Assembly (NCBI RefSeq): GCF_049647105.1
Contig: NZ_JBARWZ010000328.1
Coordinates: 1 to 64,000, forward strand
Length of the DNA stretch: 64,000 bases
Reading direction: 5' to 3'
Source of the DNA: Actinophytocola sp049647105
GTDB taxonomy: Bacteria; Actinomycetota; Actinomycetes; Mycobacteriales; Pseudonocardiaceae
The position numbers and the translations under genes are program-made. How positions within the stretch are numbered: position 1 is the first letter of the stretch; each line of letters starts with the position of its first letter. This document shows, piece after piece, positions 8,219-15,554 of this stretch. The notes beneath the pieces were generated by a model. That model was not told the DNA's origin and made no database searches. It was given only the letters and a program-made list of their open reading frames with translations.

Positions 8219-8680
8219 TCAGGCTGAGGCGCCCAGGCGGCGGAACAGGCGTTCCACCGGGTTGCGTCGCGGGGTGCCCGCCGGGGCGGTGCGTTGCAGT
8301 GCGACGAACGCGGCGCCGATCGATGCCTCTTCGGCCGGGGAGTCGCCGGGTTCGGTCAGTCCGGCGGCGCGTGCCAGCCCGCGGTGTTCCGCGTCGATGA
8401 GCGGGTGCAGTGCCGGGTCGTCCGCGTGGGTGTCGAGGAGGGCACGCAGGTCAGGGTTGTCCTTCGCCGTGCTGCGCCATGCCTCGCCCACCGTGTCCAT
8501 CGGGTCGGTGTGCTCGAGCCCGGCCACTTCGATGCGGGCGGTGAGCCGCTGGGACCAGCGGTGCTGGAGCGCGGCCAGTAGGTCACGCTCGTCGGGGAAG
8601 GCGTCGCTCGGCCGCAGTTCCCCCTGCTCGACGGCCGCGTTCAGTGCGTCCCTGCGGGCGTAGAAATCCTGCCAACCCAT
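8219..8680 (-). CDS. Hypothetical protein divergent from a TetR regulator
   Basis: A 153-aa soluble, mostly helical protein starting MGWQDFYARRDALNAAVEQG; not recognised. It has an Arg-rich C-terminus and no membrane segment or catalytic motif. The start at 8680 is favoured by AGGGGGC about 6 nt ahead; in-frame ATGs upstream would lie inside the operator region. Its promoter region is shared with the TetR gene and holds three copies of a palindromic site, so it is probably the main target of that repressor. Its stop is 31 nt before the lipA start region. Confidence 0.75.
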   Translation of the reverse strand: MGWQDFYARRDALNAAVEQGELRPSDAFPDERDLLAALQHRWSQRLTARIEVAGLEHTDPMDTVGEAWRSTAKDNPDLRALLDTHADDPALHPLIDAEHRGLARAAGLTEPGDSPAEEASIGAAFVALQRTAPAGTPRRNPVERLFRRLGASA

Positions 8681-8704
8681 AGCTGCCCCCTGGGTGATCT
8701 CGGT

Positions 8705-8767
8705 CATACCGTTGGTCATTGACATACCGTCGGTATGGTCGAACAACATCAACGTACCACCGGTATG
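8705..8767. promoter_or_regulatory. Three-copy palindromic operator for the TetR regulator
   Basis: A perfect palindrome CATACCG-T-CGGTATG occupies 8723-8737. Imperfect copies lie at 8705-8719 (CATACCGTTGGTCAT) and 8753-8767 (CGTACCACCGGTATG). They fall between a divergent hypothetical gene and the TetR gene, just upstream of the TetR TACGGT -10 box (8784-8789). Spacing and symmetry fit a homodimeric TetR repressor controlling both genes. Confidence 0.8.
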
Positions 8768-8796
8768 TGGCCCCTATGTGTCGTACGGTTGTGAGC

Positions 8797-9408
8797 GTGG
8801 TGACAATGCGGTCCAGACGCGTCGACTACACCGAGTCGACCAGACAGGCCCTGGTCGACTCGGCGCTTCAGCTGTTCACGAAGCGGGGTTACGCGGCCAC
8901 CTCGCTCGACGCGATCGTCAAGACCGCCCGCGTGACCAAGGGCGCCCTCTACCACCACTTCAGCGGCAAGCAGGCACTGTTCGAGGCGGTGTTCGACCAG
9001 GTGGGGACCGCCGCCGTCGCTCGCCTCACGAACGTGGTCGAAGGCGACGGAGCCGCGTGGGAACGCGCCATGGTCGGCATCCACTCCTACGTCGGGGTCT
9101 GCCTGGAGCCCTCCTACCAGCGGATCGTCATCCACGAGGCGCCCGTGGTGATGGGCTGGGAGCGCTGGCGGGAGGCCGAGGAGCACTTCTGCTTCGGGCT
9201 GGTCCGCGGTGCGATCGAGTCGTTGATCGAGGCTGGTGAGATCGACCGGCTGCCGGTCGAGGCCACCACCCGCATCCTGTTCGGCGCGTTGTCGGCGGGC
9301 GCGGAGACCATCGCGACCGCGTCGGACCCGAAGGGGGCGGCGGCCGACGTGACGAAGACCATCACCGCGGTCATGACCGGCATGCGGCGGGCGACCCTGC
9401 CGTCGTGA
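8797..9408 (+). CDS. TetR/AcrR family transcriptional regulator
   Basis: A one-component repressor with a classic N-terminal helix-turn-helix: TRQALVDSALQLFTKRGYAATSLDAIVKTARVTKGALYHHFSGKQALFEAVF. The C-terminal ligand domain of about 130 aa resembles TetR_C of the GYAATSLD/ALYHHF subgroup. The GTG at 8797 follows TACGGT by 7 nt, suggesting a leaderless start; ATG 8806 is a minor alternative. Its stop overlaps the next start (GTGA at 9405-9408), so the acetyltransferase is translationally coupled. The palindromes upstream imply autorepression and control of the divergent gene; the ligand is unknown. Confidence 0.92.
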   Translation: MVTMRSRRVDYTESTRQALVDSALQLFTKRGYAATSLDAIVKTARVTKGALYHHFSGKQALFEAVFDQVGTAAVARLTNVVEGDGAAWERAMVGIHSYVGVCLEPSYQRIVIHEAPVVMGWERWREAEEHFCFGLVRGAIESLIEAGEIDRLPVEATTRILFGALSAGAETIATASDPKGAAADVTKTITAVMTGMRRATLPS

Positions 9409-10448
9409 TCGAGCTGCACTGGCCCGCAGAAGCACCGGAAGCACTGCGCGAAGCCGTGCACCGCGTGCTGCACGCGGTGGTCGCCGACGGCGGCGCGGTC
9501 GGCTACCTCGAACCGCCGTCCCGCGCGGAGACCGACTCGTGGCTGGACGACGTGCTCGCCGATGTCGGCGACGGCGACGGCGCGCTCGTGCTCGCGCGGG
9601 TCGACGGCGTGGTCGAGGCGATGGGCACGTGGCGGCGCGAGCGGCCGCCGGTGTTCCGGACGTCGGCCGAGGTCGGCAAGGTCATGGCGCATCCGGCCGC
9701 CCGCGGGCTGGGGCTGGGCAGGCGCGTGATGACCGCGCTGGTGGACGACGCGCGGCGCGCCGGGATCGAGCTGCTCACGCTCGGCGTCCGCGGCAACAAC
9801 CACGGCACCATCCAGCTGTACGAGGAGGTGGGCTTCCGCGAATGGGGCAGGCTGCCGAACCGGATCGTGGTCGGCGACGACCGCTTCGACGACGTGAAGA
9901 TGATGCTGCCGCTCGGCCACTCACCAGGCGTGCGACTGCACGGTTCCGAGCCGGGCGGGCCGGGGTCGACGCCGCCTCCGGGGACCTGCTACCGCTGCGC
10001 CAACTCGAAGCTGACGCCCGGGCTGGACGGCGTCCACCTCGGCAGCCAGCGATCCTCGACCGGTAGCGCACCCTCCAGGGCCTCGAGGACGAGCTTCGCC
10101 GCGAGCGGGGCCACCTCGTCGACGGACACGGTGCGGCCCAGCTCCTTCGACAGGGACGTCACGCCCGCGTCGCGGATGCCGCACGGGACGATGCGGTCGA
10201 ACGCGGACAGGTCGGCGTTGCAGTTGATCTCGAAGCCGTGCATGGTGACGCCGCGCTGCACGCGGATGCCGATGGCGGCGATCTTGCGTTCCCACTGGTG
10301 GTCGTTGCCCGGCAGCCACACGCCGCTGCGGCCCTCGACGCGGCCAGTGTGCACGCCCAGCTCGTCGCACACGGCGATCAGTGCCTCCTCGACGCGGCGC
10401 ACGTACTGCACGACGTCGACCGGGTCGGCCAGCTTCACGATCGGGTAG
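9405..10448 (+). CDS. GNAT family N-acetyltransferase (3' end uncertain)
   Basis: The first 170 or so residues form a GNAT acetyl-CoA-binding domain: ALVLARVDGVVEAMGTW, VMAHPAARGLGLGRRVM (motif A) and LYEEVGFREWGRLPNR. The substrate is not predictable. The GTG start overlaps the TetR stop. The domain ends near 9920, but the frame stays open to 10448 and would run antisense through 460 nt of lipB; residues after about 175 look like shadow translation. A stop in the +1 frame lies at 10012-10014, so a single-base indel would give a normal-length enzyme. The domain is secure, the end is not. Confidence 0.7.
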   Translation: MIELHWPAEAPEALREAVHRVLHAVVADGGAVGYLEPPSRAETDSWLDDVLADVGDGDGALVLARVDGVVEAMGTWRRERPPVFRTSAEVGKVMAHPAARGLGLGRRVMTALVDDARRAGIELLTLGVRGNNHGTIQLYEEVGFREWGRLPNRIVVGDDRFDDVKMMLPLGHSPGVRLHGSEPGGPGSTPPPGTCYRCANSKLTPGLDGVHLGSQRSSTGSAPSRASRTSFAASGATSSTDTVRPSSFDRDVTPASRMPHGTMRSNADRSALQLISKPCMVTPRCTRMPMAAILRSHWWSLPGSHTPLRPSTRPVCTPSSSHTAISASSTRRTYCTTSTGSASFTIG

Positions 10449-10717
10449 CCGACCAGCTGGCCGGGGCCGTGCCAGGTGATCTTGCCGCCGCGGTCGACGT
10501 CCACCACCGGGGTGCCGTCGTCTGGCCGCTCGTCCGGCTCCGTGCGCTTGCCCGCCGTGTACACCGACGGGTGCTCCAGCAGCAGCAGCGTGTCGGGCCC
10601 CGTCTCGTCGGCACGGGCCGTGGCCACCTCGCGTTGCAGCTGCCACGCCTCGAGGTAGTCGATCGTGCCGAGCTCACGGATGTGCACGGGAGCGCCAGAC
10701 GCGCGACAGGAAGTCAC
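9989..10717 (-). CDS. lipB: Octanoyl-[ACP]:protein N-octanoyltransferase
   Basis: Transfers octanoyl groups from ACP to lipoyl domains, the first step of lipoate synthesis before LipA. The 242-aa protein has the family motifs LLLEHPSVYTAGKRTEPDE, GGKITWHGPGQLVGYPI and MHGFEINCNADLSAF...IVPCGI, where the Cys and upstream Lys form the catalytic dyad. The GTG at 10717 is chosen because TAGGGT lies 7 nt ahead (10725-10730 on this strand). It lies between the TIGR01777 gene and the TetR operon, about 2 kb from lipA. Confidence 0.95.
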   Translation of the reverse strand: MTSCRASGAPVHIRELGTIDYLEAWQLQREVATARADETGPDTLLLLEHPSVYTAGKRTEPDERPDDGTPVVDVDRGGKITWHGPGQLVGYPIVKLADPVDVVQYVRRVEEALIAVCDELGVHTGRVEGRSGVWLPGNDHQWERKIAAIGIRVQRGVTMHGFEINCNADLSAFDRIVPCGIRDAGVTSLSKELGRTVSVDEVAPLAAKLVLEALEGALPVEDRWLPRWTPSSPGVSFELAQR

Positions 10718-10758
10718 CTCCACGACCCTACGCCGTCCACTCGCGACAGCCCAGAGCA

Positions 10759-11643
10759 CTACTGGAGCAGGTCACGGAAGGTCTCGTCGAGGTCGGTGTG
10801 CCGGTGGGTGAACCCGTCGCTCGCCAGCACCGCAGGCACCATGCGCTGGCTGTAGAGGATCTCCCCGTCGCTGTCGCCGACCGCCAGCCTGATCGCGGGC
10901 GACGGCGCGAACCACGGCGCTGGGCGGTGCACCGCGCGGGCGAACGCGGCGGTGAAGTCGGCGTTGGTGACCGGGTTCGGTGAGCACACGTTCACCGCGC
11001 CCGAGATGGTGTCGTGCTCGAGGACGTGCTGGATCGCCGCCGTCTGGTCGGCGACGTGGATCCACGGCATGTACTGGCGGCCGTTGCCGAGTCTGCCGCC
11101 CAGCGCCAGCTTGAACAGCGGCTTGAGCATGCCGACGAAGCCGCCCTTGCCCGCGAGCACGTGCCCGGTCCGCAGCAGCACCACGCGGGCGCCCGCGCCG
11201 GCCGCGCGCTCGGTCGCGGACTCCCACTGGTCGCACAGGTCGGCGAGGAACCCGGCGCCGCGTGGCGCGGACTCCTCGACGACCTGGTTGCCCTTGTCGC
11301 CGTAGTAACCGGCCGCGGACGCGTTCACCAGCAGCGGGATGCCGTGCTCCGCGACGGCCGCGGCCAGCACCTCGGTCGGCTCGACCCTGCTGTTGACCAG
11401 CAGCTGCCTGCGTGCGTGGCTCCACCGGCCGCCAGCGATCGGCGCGCCGCACAGGTTCACCACGGCGTCCACCCCCGCGAACACGAGGTCGCTGACGCGT
11501 CCGGCCGGTGGGTCCCACGTCCGCTCGTCGGCGGTCATCGCCTCGCGCCGGACGAGGCGGGTCACGTCGTGCCCCGCCCCGGACAGCTCGGCGACGAGCG
11601 CGGACCCAATGAGGCCGGACGCACCGGCGACCACGATTCTCAC
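10759..11643 (-). CDS. TIGR01777 family epimerase-like protein
   Basis: An extended short-chain dehydrogenase fold protein (294 aa) with the N-terminal nucleotide-binding motif GASGLIGSALV. The TIGR01777 hallmarks are NLCGAPIAGGRW, NASAAGYYGDKG and GGRLGNGRQYMPWIHVAD. The true substrate of this family is not established. The GTG start (11641-11643) overlaps the TGA of a 40-codon mini-ORF formed by a dispersed repeat that begins on the sucB stop codon. It therefore appears translationally coupled to sucB through the repeat. In mycobacteria the homologue also follows the dlaT/sucB gene. Confidence 0.92.
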   Translation of the reverse strand: MRIVVAGASGLIGSALVAELSGAGHDVTRLVRREAMTADERTWDPPAGRVSDLVFAGVDAVVNLCGAPIAGGRWSHARRQLLVNSRVEPTEVLAAAVAEHGIPLLVNASAAGYYGDKGNQVVEESAPRGAGFLADLCDQWESATERAAGAGARVVLLRTGHVLAGKGGFVGMLKPLFKLALGGRLGNGRQYMPWIHVADQTAAIQHVLEHDTISGAVNVCSPNPVTNADFTAAFARAVHRPAPWFAPSPAIRLAVGDSDGEILYSQRMVPAVLASDGFTHRHTDLDETFRDLLQ

Positions 11644-11762
11644 GGGCCTCCCAGCCTCATTGCTTCGCTCCGCAAGCTCCGCTCACAGGCCGCTCCTCGC
11701 AGGCTCCGAGCGGCCGTTCGGGTCTCCCAGCGTCGTTGCTTCGCTCCGCAAGCTCCGCTCAC
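11640..11762 (-). CDS. Repeat-derived coupling mini-ORF (40 codons)
   Basis: Starts with a GTG that overlaps the sucB stop (GTGA) and ends with a TGA that overlaps the GTG of the TIGR01777 gene. The peptide begins VSGACGAKQRRWETR and ends SEAMRLGGP. It is composed entirely of dispersed-repeat sequence and matches mini-ORFs at 15438 and 39228 at its N-terminus. It most likely keeps ribosomes moving from sucB to the next gene rather than encoding a functional peptide. Confidence 0.45.
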   Translation of the reverse strand: MSGACGAKQRRWETRTAARSLRGAACERSLRSEAMRLGGP

Positions 11763-11768
11763 AGGCCG
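11641..11768 (-). repeat. Dispersed MIRU-like repeat, locus A (two copies)
   Basis: An exact 33-bp sequence occurs twice, at 11660-11692 and 11736-11768, with a 76-bp period. In minus-strand sense each copy reads GTGAGCGGAGCTTGCG followed by GAGCGAAGCAA. The connecting segment contains GGAGCCTGCGAGGAG, as in loci B and C. It fills the whole gap between sucB and the TIGR01777 gene. Confidence 0.85.
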
Positions 11769-13495
11769 ATTTCGCCCTCGAAGTTGCCCTCCTGCAGGCG
11801 GTTCTTGATGGTCGTCAGGAACCGGCCCGCGTCCGCGCCGTCCACGAGGCGGTGGTCGTAGGTGAGCGCGAGGTAGATCATCGAGCGGATCGAGATGGTG
11901 TCGTTGCCGTCCTCGTCGGTGACCACCACCGGGCGCTTCACGACCAGGCCGACACCCAGGATCGCCACCTGGGGCAGCTGGATGATCGGCGTGTCCCACA
12001 GCGCGCCCTGGCTGCCGAGGTTGGTCAGGTTGAACGTCGCGCCGAACAGCTCGTCCGGCGTGACCTTGTTCGCCCTGGTGCGCTCGGCCAGGTCGGCGAT
12101 CTTGTGTGCGAGGCCCGCGACGGAGAGGTCACCCGCGTTGTGGATGGCCGGGGTGAGCAGACCGCGGTCGGTGTCCACCGCGATGCCGAGGTGCTCCGCG
12201 CCGTGGTAGGTCACCTCCTTGGTCTCGTCGTTGATCGACGCGTTCAGCTTCGGGTGCTGCTTGAGCGCCTCGACGGTGGCCTTCGCGAAGAACGGCAGGA
12301 ACGTGAGCTTCACGCCCTCACGCGCCTCGAACGCCGACTTGGCCCGCGTCCGCAGCTTGGCGATCTTGGTCACGTCGACCTCGACCACCTGGGTCAGCTG
12401 CGCGGCGGTCTGCAGCGACTCGACCATGCGCCGCGACACCGTCTGGCGCAGGCGGCTCATCTTCTCGGTCTTGCCACGCAGGTCCGCCGACGCCGCCGGG
12501 GCGGCCTTGGCGGCGGGCGCCGACTTCGCGGCGGGGGCGGGCTTCTTCGCGGCCTCGGCCGCGGCCAGCACGTCCTGCTTGCGGATGCGGCCGCCGACAC
12601 CGCTGCCCTTCACCGAGGACAGGTCGACCTTGTGCTCGGTGGCGAGCTTGCGCACCAGCGGCGTGACGTACGGGCCGTCGCCACGGGCGCCGTTGTCGGC
12701 CGCCGCGGGCCGCGGGGCGGGCTTGGGTGCCTCCTGCTTGGGGGCTTCCTGCTCCGGCTCGGGCTCGGGCTCCTGCTTGGCCTCCGGCTCCGGCTCGGGT
12801 TCCGGCTCCGGCTTGGCCTCCTGCTTGGGCGTCTCCTGCTTCGGCGCTTCCTTCTTGGGCGCCGCGCTGCCGGAACCGATCACCGCGAGCCGGCCGCCGA
12901 CCTCGACGGTCTCGTCCTCGGCCGCGGTGATCTCCAGCAGGGTGCCCGCCACTGGCGACGGGATCTCGGTGTCGACCTTGTCGGTGGACACCTCCAGCAG
13001 AGCCTCGTCGACGGCGACCGAGTCGCCGACCTGCTTGAGCCAGCGGGTGACGGTGCCCTCGGTGACGCTCTCGCCGAGCGCGGGCATGGTCACCGGCGTG
13101 CCCTCGCCGGACCCACCGGAGTCCTCGGACTCCTGCGGCTCCTCGGCCTGCGCGGGCGCCTCCTCCTGCTCGGGCTCCTGCTCGGGCTCGGGCTCCGGCT
13201 CCTCGGTGGCTTCGGCACCCGAGTCGCCGGCGTCACCGGAGTCGTCGGAGCCCTCGGCCGAGTCGCCGATGACCGCCAGTTCGGCGCCGACCTCGACGGT
13301 CTCGTCCTCCCCGGCGACGATCTTCTGCAGCACACCGGCCGCGGGGGACGGGATCTCGGTGTCGACCTTGTCGGTGGACACCTCGAGCAACGGCTCGTCG
13401 ACCGCTACGGTGTCGCCCACCTGCTTGAGCCACCGGGTGACAGTGCCTTCTGTGACACTCTCGCCGAGCGCCGGCATCTGGACGGAGAACGCCAT
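11759..13495 (-). CDS. sucB: Dihydrolipoamide acyltransferase (E2), two lipoyl domains
   Basis: Core E2 of a 2-oxoacid dehydrogenase complex (578 aa). There are two near-identical lipoyl domains at about residues 5-80 and 137-212, each with EVSTDKVDTEIPSP (Lys43 is the first lipoylation site), joined by acidic Pro/Glu/Ser linkers. A peripheral-subunit-binding domain lies near 275-312 (VTPLVRKLATEHKVDLSSVKG). The acyltransferase core ends in YDHRLVDGADAGRF with the catalytic His. ATG 13495 has AGGAGT about 10 nt ahead. It lies just downstream of lpd. By mycobacterial precedent this E2 can serve both pyruvate and oxoglutarate complexes; the name sucB versus dlaT is a matter of convention. Confidence 0.95.
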   Translation of the reverse strand: MAFSVQMPALGESVTEGTVTRWLKQVGDTVAVDEPLLEVSTDKVDTEIPSPAAGVLQKIVAGEDETVEVGAELAVIGDSAEGSDDSGDAGDSGAEATEEPEPEPEQEPEQEEAPAQAEEPQESEDSGGSGEGTPVTMPALGESVTEGTVTRWLKQVGDSVAVDEALLEVSTDKVDTEIPSPVAGTLLEITAAEDETVEVGGRLAVIGSGSAAPKKEAPKQETPKQEAKPEPEPEPEPEAKQEPEPEPEQEAPKQEAPKPAPRPAAADNGARGDGPYVTPLVRKLATEHKVDLSSVKGSGVGGRIRKQDVLAAAEAAKKPAPAAKSAPAAKAAPAASADLRGKTEKMSRLRQTVSRRMVESLQTAAQLTQVVEVDVTKIAKLRTRAKSAFEAREGVKLTFLPFFAKATVEALKQHPKLNASINDETKEVTYHGAEHLGIAVDTDRGLLTPAIHNAGDLSVAGLAHKIADLAERTRANKVTPDELFGATFNLTNLGSQGALWDTPIIQLPQVAILGVGLVVKRPVVVTDEDGNDTISIRSMIYLALTYDHRLVDGADAGRFLTTIKNRLQEGNFEGEIGL

Positions 13496-13536
13496 GGTTT
13501 CGCTGACTCCTTGAACTGTGAACAGGCGCGCGGCGA

Positions 13537-14907
13537 TTAGCCGTGCACGTGCAGTGGCTTGCCGGCCAGGGCGAGGAACGCCTCGCCCAGCGCCTCGGTC
13601 TGGGTGGGGTGGGCGTGGATGAGCGGCGCGACGTCCTCGGGGTACGCCTCCCAGTTGTAGATCAACTGTGCCTCTCCGACAAGCTCGCCGACCCGCTCGC
13701 CGACCATCGTGATGCCGACGACCGGACCGTCCGGCGCCTTCACGAGCTTGACGCCGCCGGAGGTCTTCAGGATCTGTGACTTGCCGTTGCCGCTCAGCGC
13801 GTAGACGTAGGTCTGCGCGCCGCCGAACTTCTCCTTCGCCTGCGCCTCGGTCAGCCCGACGGACGCGACCTCCGGCTTGCAGTACGTGACCTTCGGGATG
13901 CCTGCCTCGTCGATCGGGCGCGGGGCCAGCCCCGCGATCTCCTCCGCGACGAAGATGCCGTGCGCGAAGCCGCGGTGCGCGAGCTGCAGGCCCGGCACCA
14001 GGTCGCCGACGGCGTAGACGTTGTCGAGGTTGGTGCGCAGGCGGTCGTTCGTGATGACGAAGCCGCGCTCCATCGTCACGCCCGCCTCCTCGTACCCGTG
14101 GCCCGCGCTGTTCGGGCCGCGGCCGACGGCGACGAGGAGCGTGTCCGCCTCGATGGTCTCGCCGGACTCGAGCGACACGGTCACGCCGTTCTCGCCCTGC
14201 TCCGCGCCGGTGAACTTCACACCCGTCTTGTACTTGATGCCGCGCTTGCGGAACGCCCGTTCGAGCTGCTTGGACGCCCACTCGTCCTCGAGCGGCACGA
14301 GCCGGGGCAGCGCCTCCACGATCGTGACCTCGGCGCCGAAGGACGCCCACACGCTCGCGAACTCGACGCCGATCACGCCGCCGCCGAGCACGACGACGCG
14401 CTGCGGGATGTAGTCCAGGTTCAGCGCCTGGTCGCTGGTGAGGATCCGGCCGCCGATCTCCAGCCCGGGGAGCGTCTTCGCGTACGACCCGGTGGCGAGC
14501 ACGACGTTCTTGCCGGTGTAGCGCTGCCCGTCGACCTCGACGGTGTTCTCGCCGACGAACGTGCCGGCACCCTCGATGAGCTTGACCTTGTTGGCCTTCG
14601 CGAGACCCTGCAGGCCCTTGTACAGGCCGCTGATGATCCCGTCCTTGTACGAGTTGACGCCCGCGATGTCGATGCCATCGAGGGAGGACTTCACCCCGAA
14701 CTGGTCGCCATCGCGCGCGAGGTCGGCGACCTCCGCCGCGTGCAGCAGCGCCTTGGTGGGGATGCAGCCCCGGTGCAGGCAGGTGCCGCCCAGCTTGTCC
14801 TTCTCGACCAGGATCACCGACATGCCCAGCTCCGCCGCGCGGAAAGCACAGGCGTAGCCGCCCGAACCGCCACCCAGGATCACGAGGTCAGCGGAAGTAT
14901 CAGTCAC
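13537..14907 (-). CDS. lpdA: Dihydrolipoyl dehydrogenase (E3)
   Basis: An FAD flavoprotein that reoxidises dihydrolipoyl groups of E2 with NAD+. The 456-aa chain has the FAD motif GGGSGGYACA, the redox disulfide GGTCLHRGC (Cys43/Cys48), the NAD motif GGGVIGVEFAS, the second FAD motif VYAVGDLVPG and the C-terminal His-Glu pair in HAHPTQTEALGEAF. GTG 14907 is set by AGGAGAA 5 nt ahead; the frame continues upstream without support. It is transcribed with sucB, 41 nt downstream, so it is the shared E3 for the complexes fed by aceE. Confidence 0.97.
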   Translation of the reverse strand: MTDTSADLVILGGGSGGYACAFRAAELGMSVILVEKDKLGGTCLHRGCIPTKALLHAAEVADLARDGDQFGVKSSLDGIDIAGVNSYKDGIISGLYKGLQGLAKANKVKLIEGAGTFVGENTVEVDGQRYTGKNVVLATGSYAKTLPGLEIGGRILTSDQALNLDYIPQRVVVLGGGVIGVEFASVWASFGAEVTIVEALPRLVPLEDEWASKQLERAFRKRGIKYKTGVKFTGAEQGENGVTVSLESGETIEADTLLVAVGRGPNSAGHGYEEAGVTMERGFVITNDRLRTNLDNVYAVGDLVPGLQLAHRGFAHGIFVAEEIAGLAPRPIDEAGIPKVTYCKPEVASVGLTEAQAKEKFGGAQTYVYALSGNGKSQILKTSGGVKLVKAPDGPVVGITMVGERVGELVGEAQLIYNWEAYPEDVAPLIHAHPTQTEALGEAFLALAGKPLHVHG

Positions 14908-15041
14908 GGGTTCTCCTCGGGGTGCGCAGGTGTGCCTTCTGGGCAACCACACATCATCTTGTCACTACGTGCGGCAGGCTTGCGAGGTGGCCGGACAGGC
15001 ACAATGAAGGGGACGAAGTTCTCGTAACGGAGGTAGTCGCC

Positions 15042-15356
15042 GTGGGGTTGTTCCGCCGGAAGAAGAGTGCTGGGCAGGTTCGGAGCGCCAGCAAGGCGGA
15101 CACCTCGCACCTTGATGACTGGGCGTCGGCCCGGACGGGTGTCGAGGCGTTCGTGGAGCCCCGCACCCATGTGACTGAAACCACTGTGTTGCTCGTCGCG
15201 CACGACGGGGAGTGGACGCGGCGCCGGATCGCCGACTTCGACGCCGCGCGGGAGTTCGCGCGCAAGCGGTCCATGCCGCTGTACGAGGTGGAACGGGTCG
15301 GCTACCCGAAGCGGATGCGGGACTACCAGGAGCGGCAGAAGCGCAGGAACGGCTGA
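15042..15356 (+). CDS. Small conserved actinobacterial protein of unknown function
   Basis: A 104-aa basic protein starting VGLFRRKKSAGQ, with a central TTVLLVAHDGEWTRRRIADFDAAREFARKRSMPLYEVERVGYPKRMRDY segment; no known domain. The start is fixed by GGAGGT at 15029-15034. It is divergent from lpd, a position where other actinobacteria also carry a small hypothetical gene. No membrane segment or metal-binding motif is visible. Confidence 0.8.
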   Translation: MGLFRRKKSAGQVRSASKADTSHLDDWASARTGVEAFVEPRTHVTETTVLLVAHDGEWTRRRIADFDAAREFARKRSMPLYEVERVGYPKRMRDYQERQKRRNG

Positions 15357-15437
15357 CCGGTTCCCGTTGCGGTCTCCCCAAGAACGGGGACGTCTGACAG
15401 GCTGACGCGCGAATCCCGTCGTGTTGGTGAGGTGGGC

Positions 15438-15518
15438 GTGAGCGGAGCTTGCGTAGCGAACCATCGGGCGCAGGGCGACCGCGAGCGGCGTGACGGAGCC
15501 TGCGAGGGGGCGTCGTGA
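15438..15518 (+). CDS. Repeat-derived coupling mini-ORF (26 codons)
   Basis: Begins GTG just after a ribosome site (GAGGTGGG, about 2 nt before) and ends with a TGA overlapping the GTG of the Hsp70-like gene (GTGA at 15515-15518). The peptide begins VSGACVANHRAQGDRER. The good ribosome site presumably belonged to the Hsp70-like gene before a repeat unit was inserted at its GTGA start. Confidence 0.45.
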   Translation: MSGACVANHRAQGDRERRDGACEGAS

Positions 15519-15554
15519 GCGGAGCTTGCGTAGCGAACCATCGAACGCAGGGCG
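15438..15554 (+). repeat. Dispersed MIRU-like repeat, locus B (one and a half copies)
   Basis: A 77-bp unit (15438-15514) is followed by a 40-bp partial second copy (15515-15554) differing from the first at two positions. The unit matches locus C at 65 of 77 positions by eye. The partial copy lies inside the next gene and encodes its first 13 residues. Confidence 0.85.
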
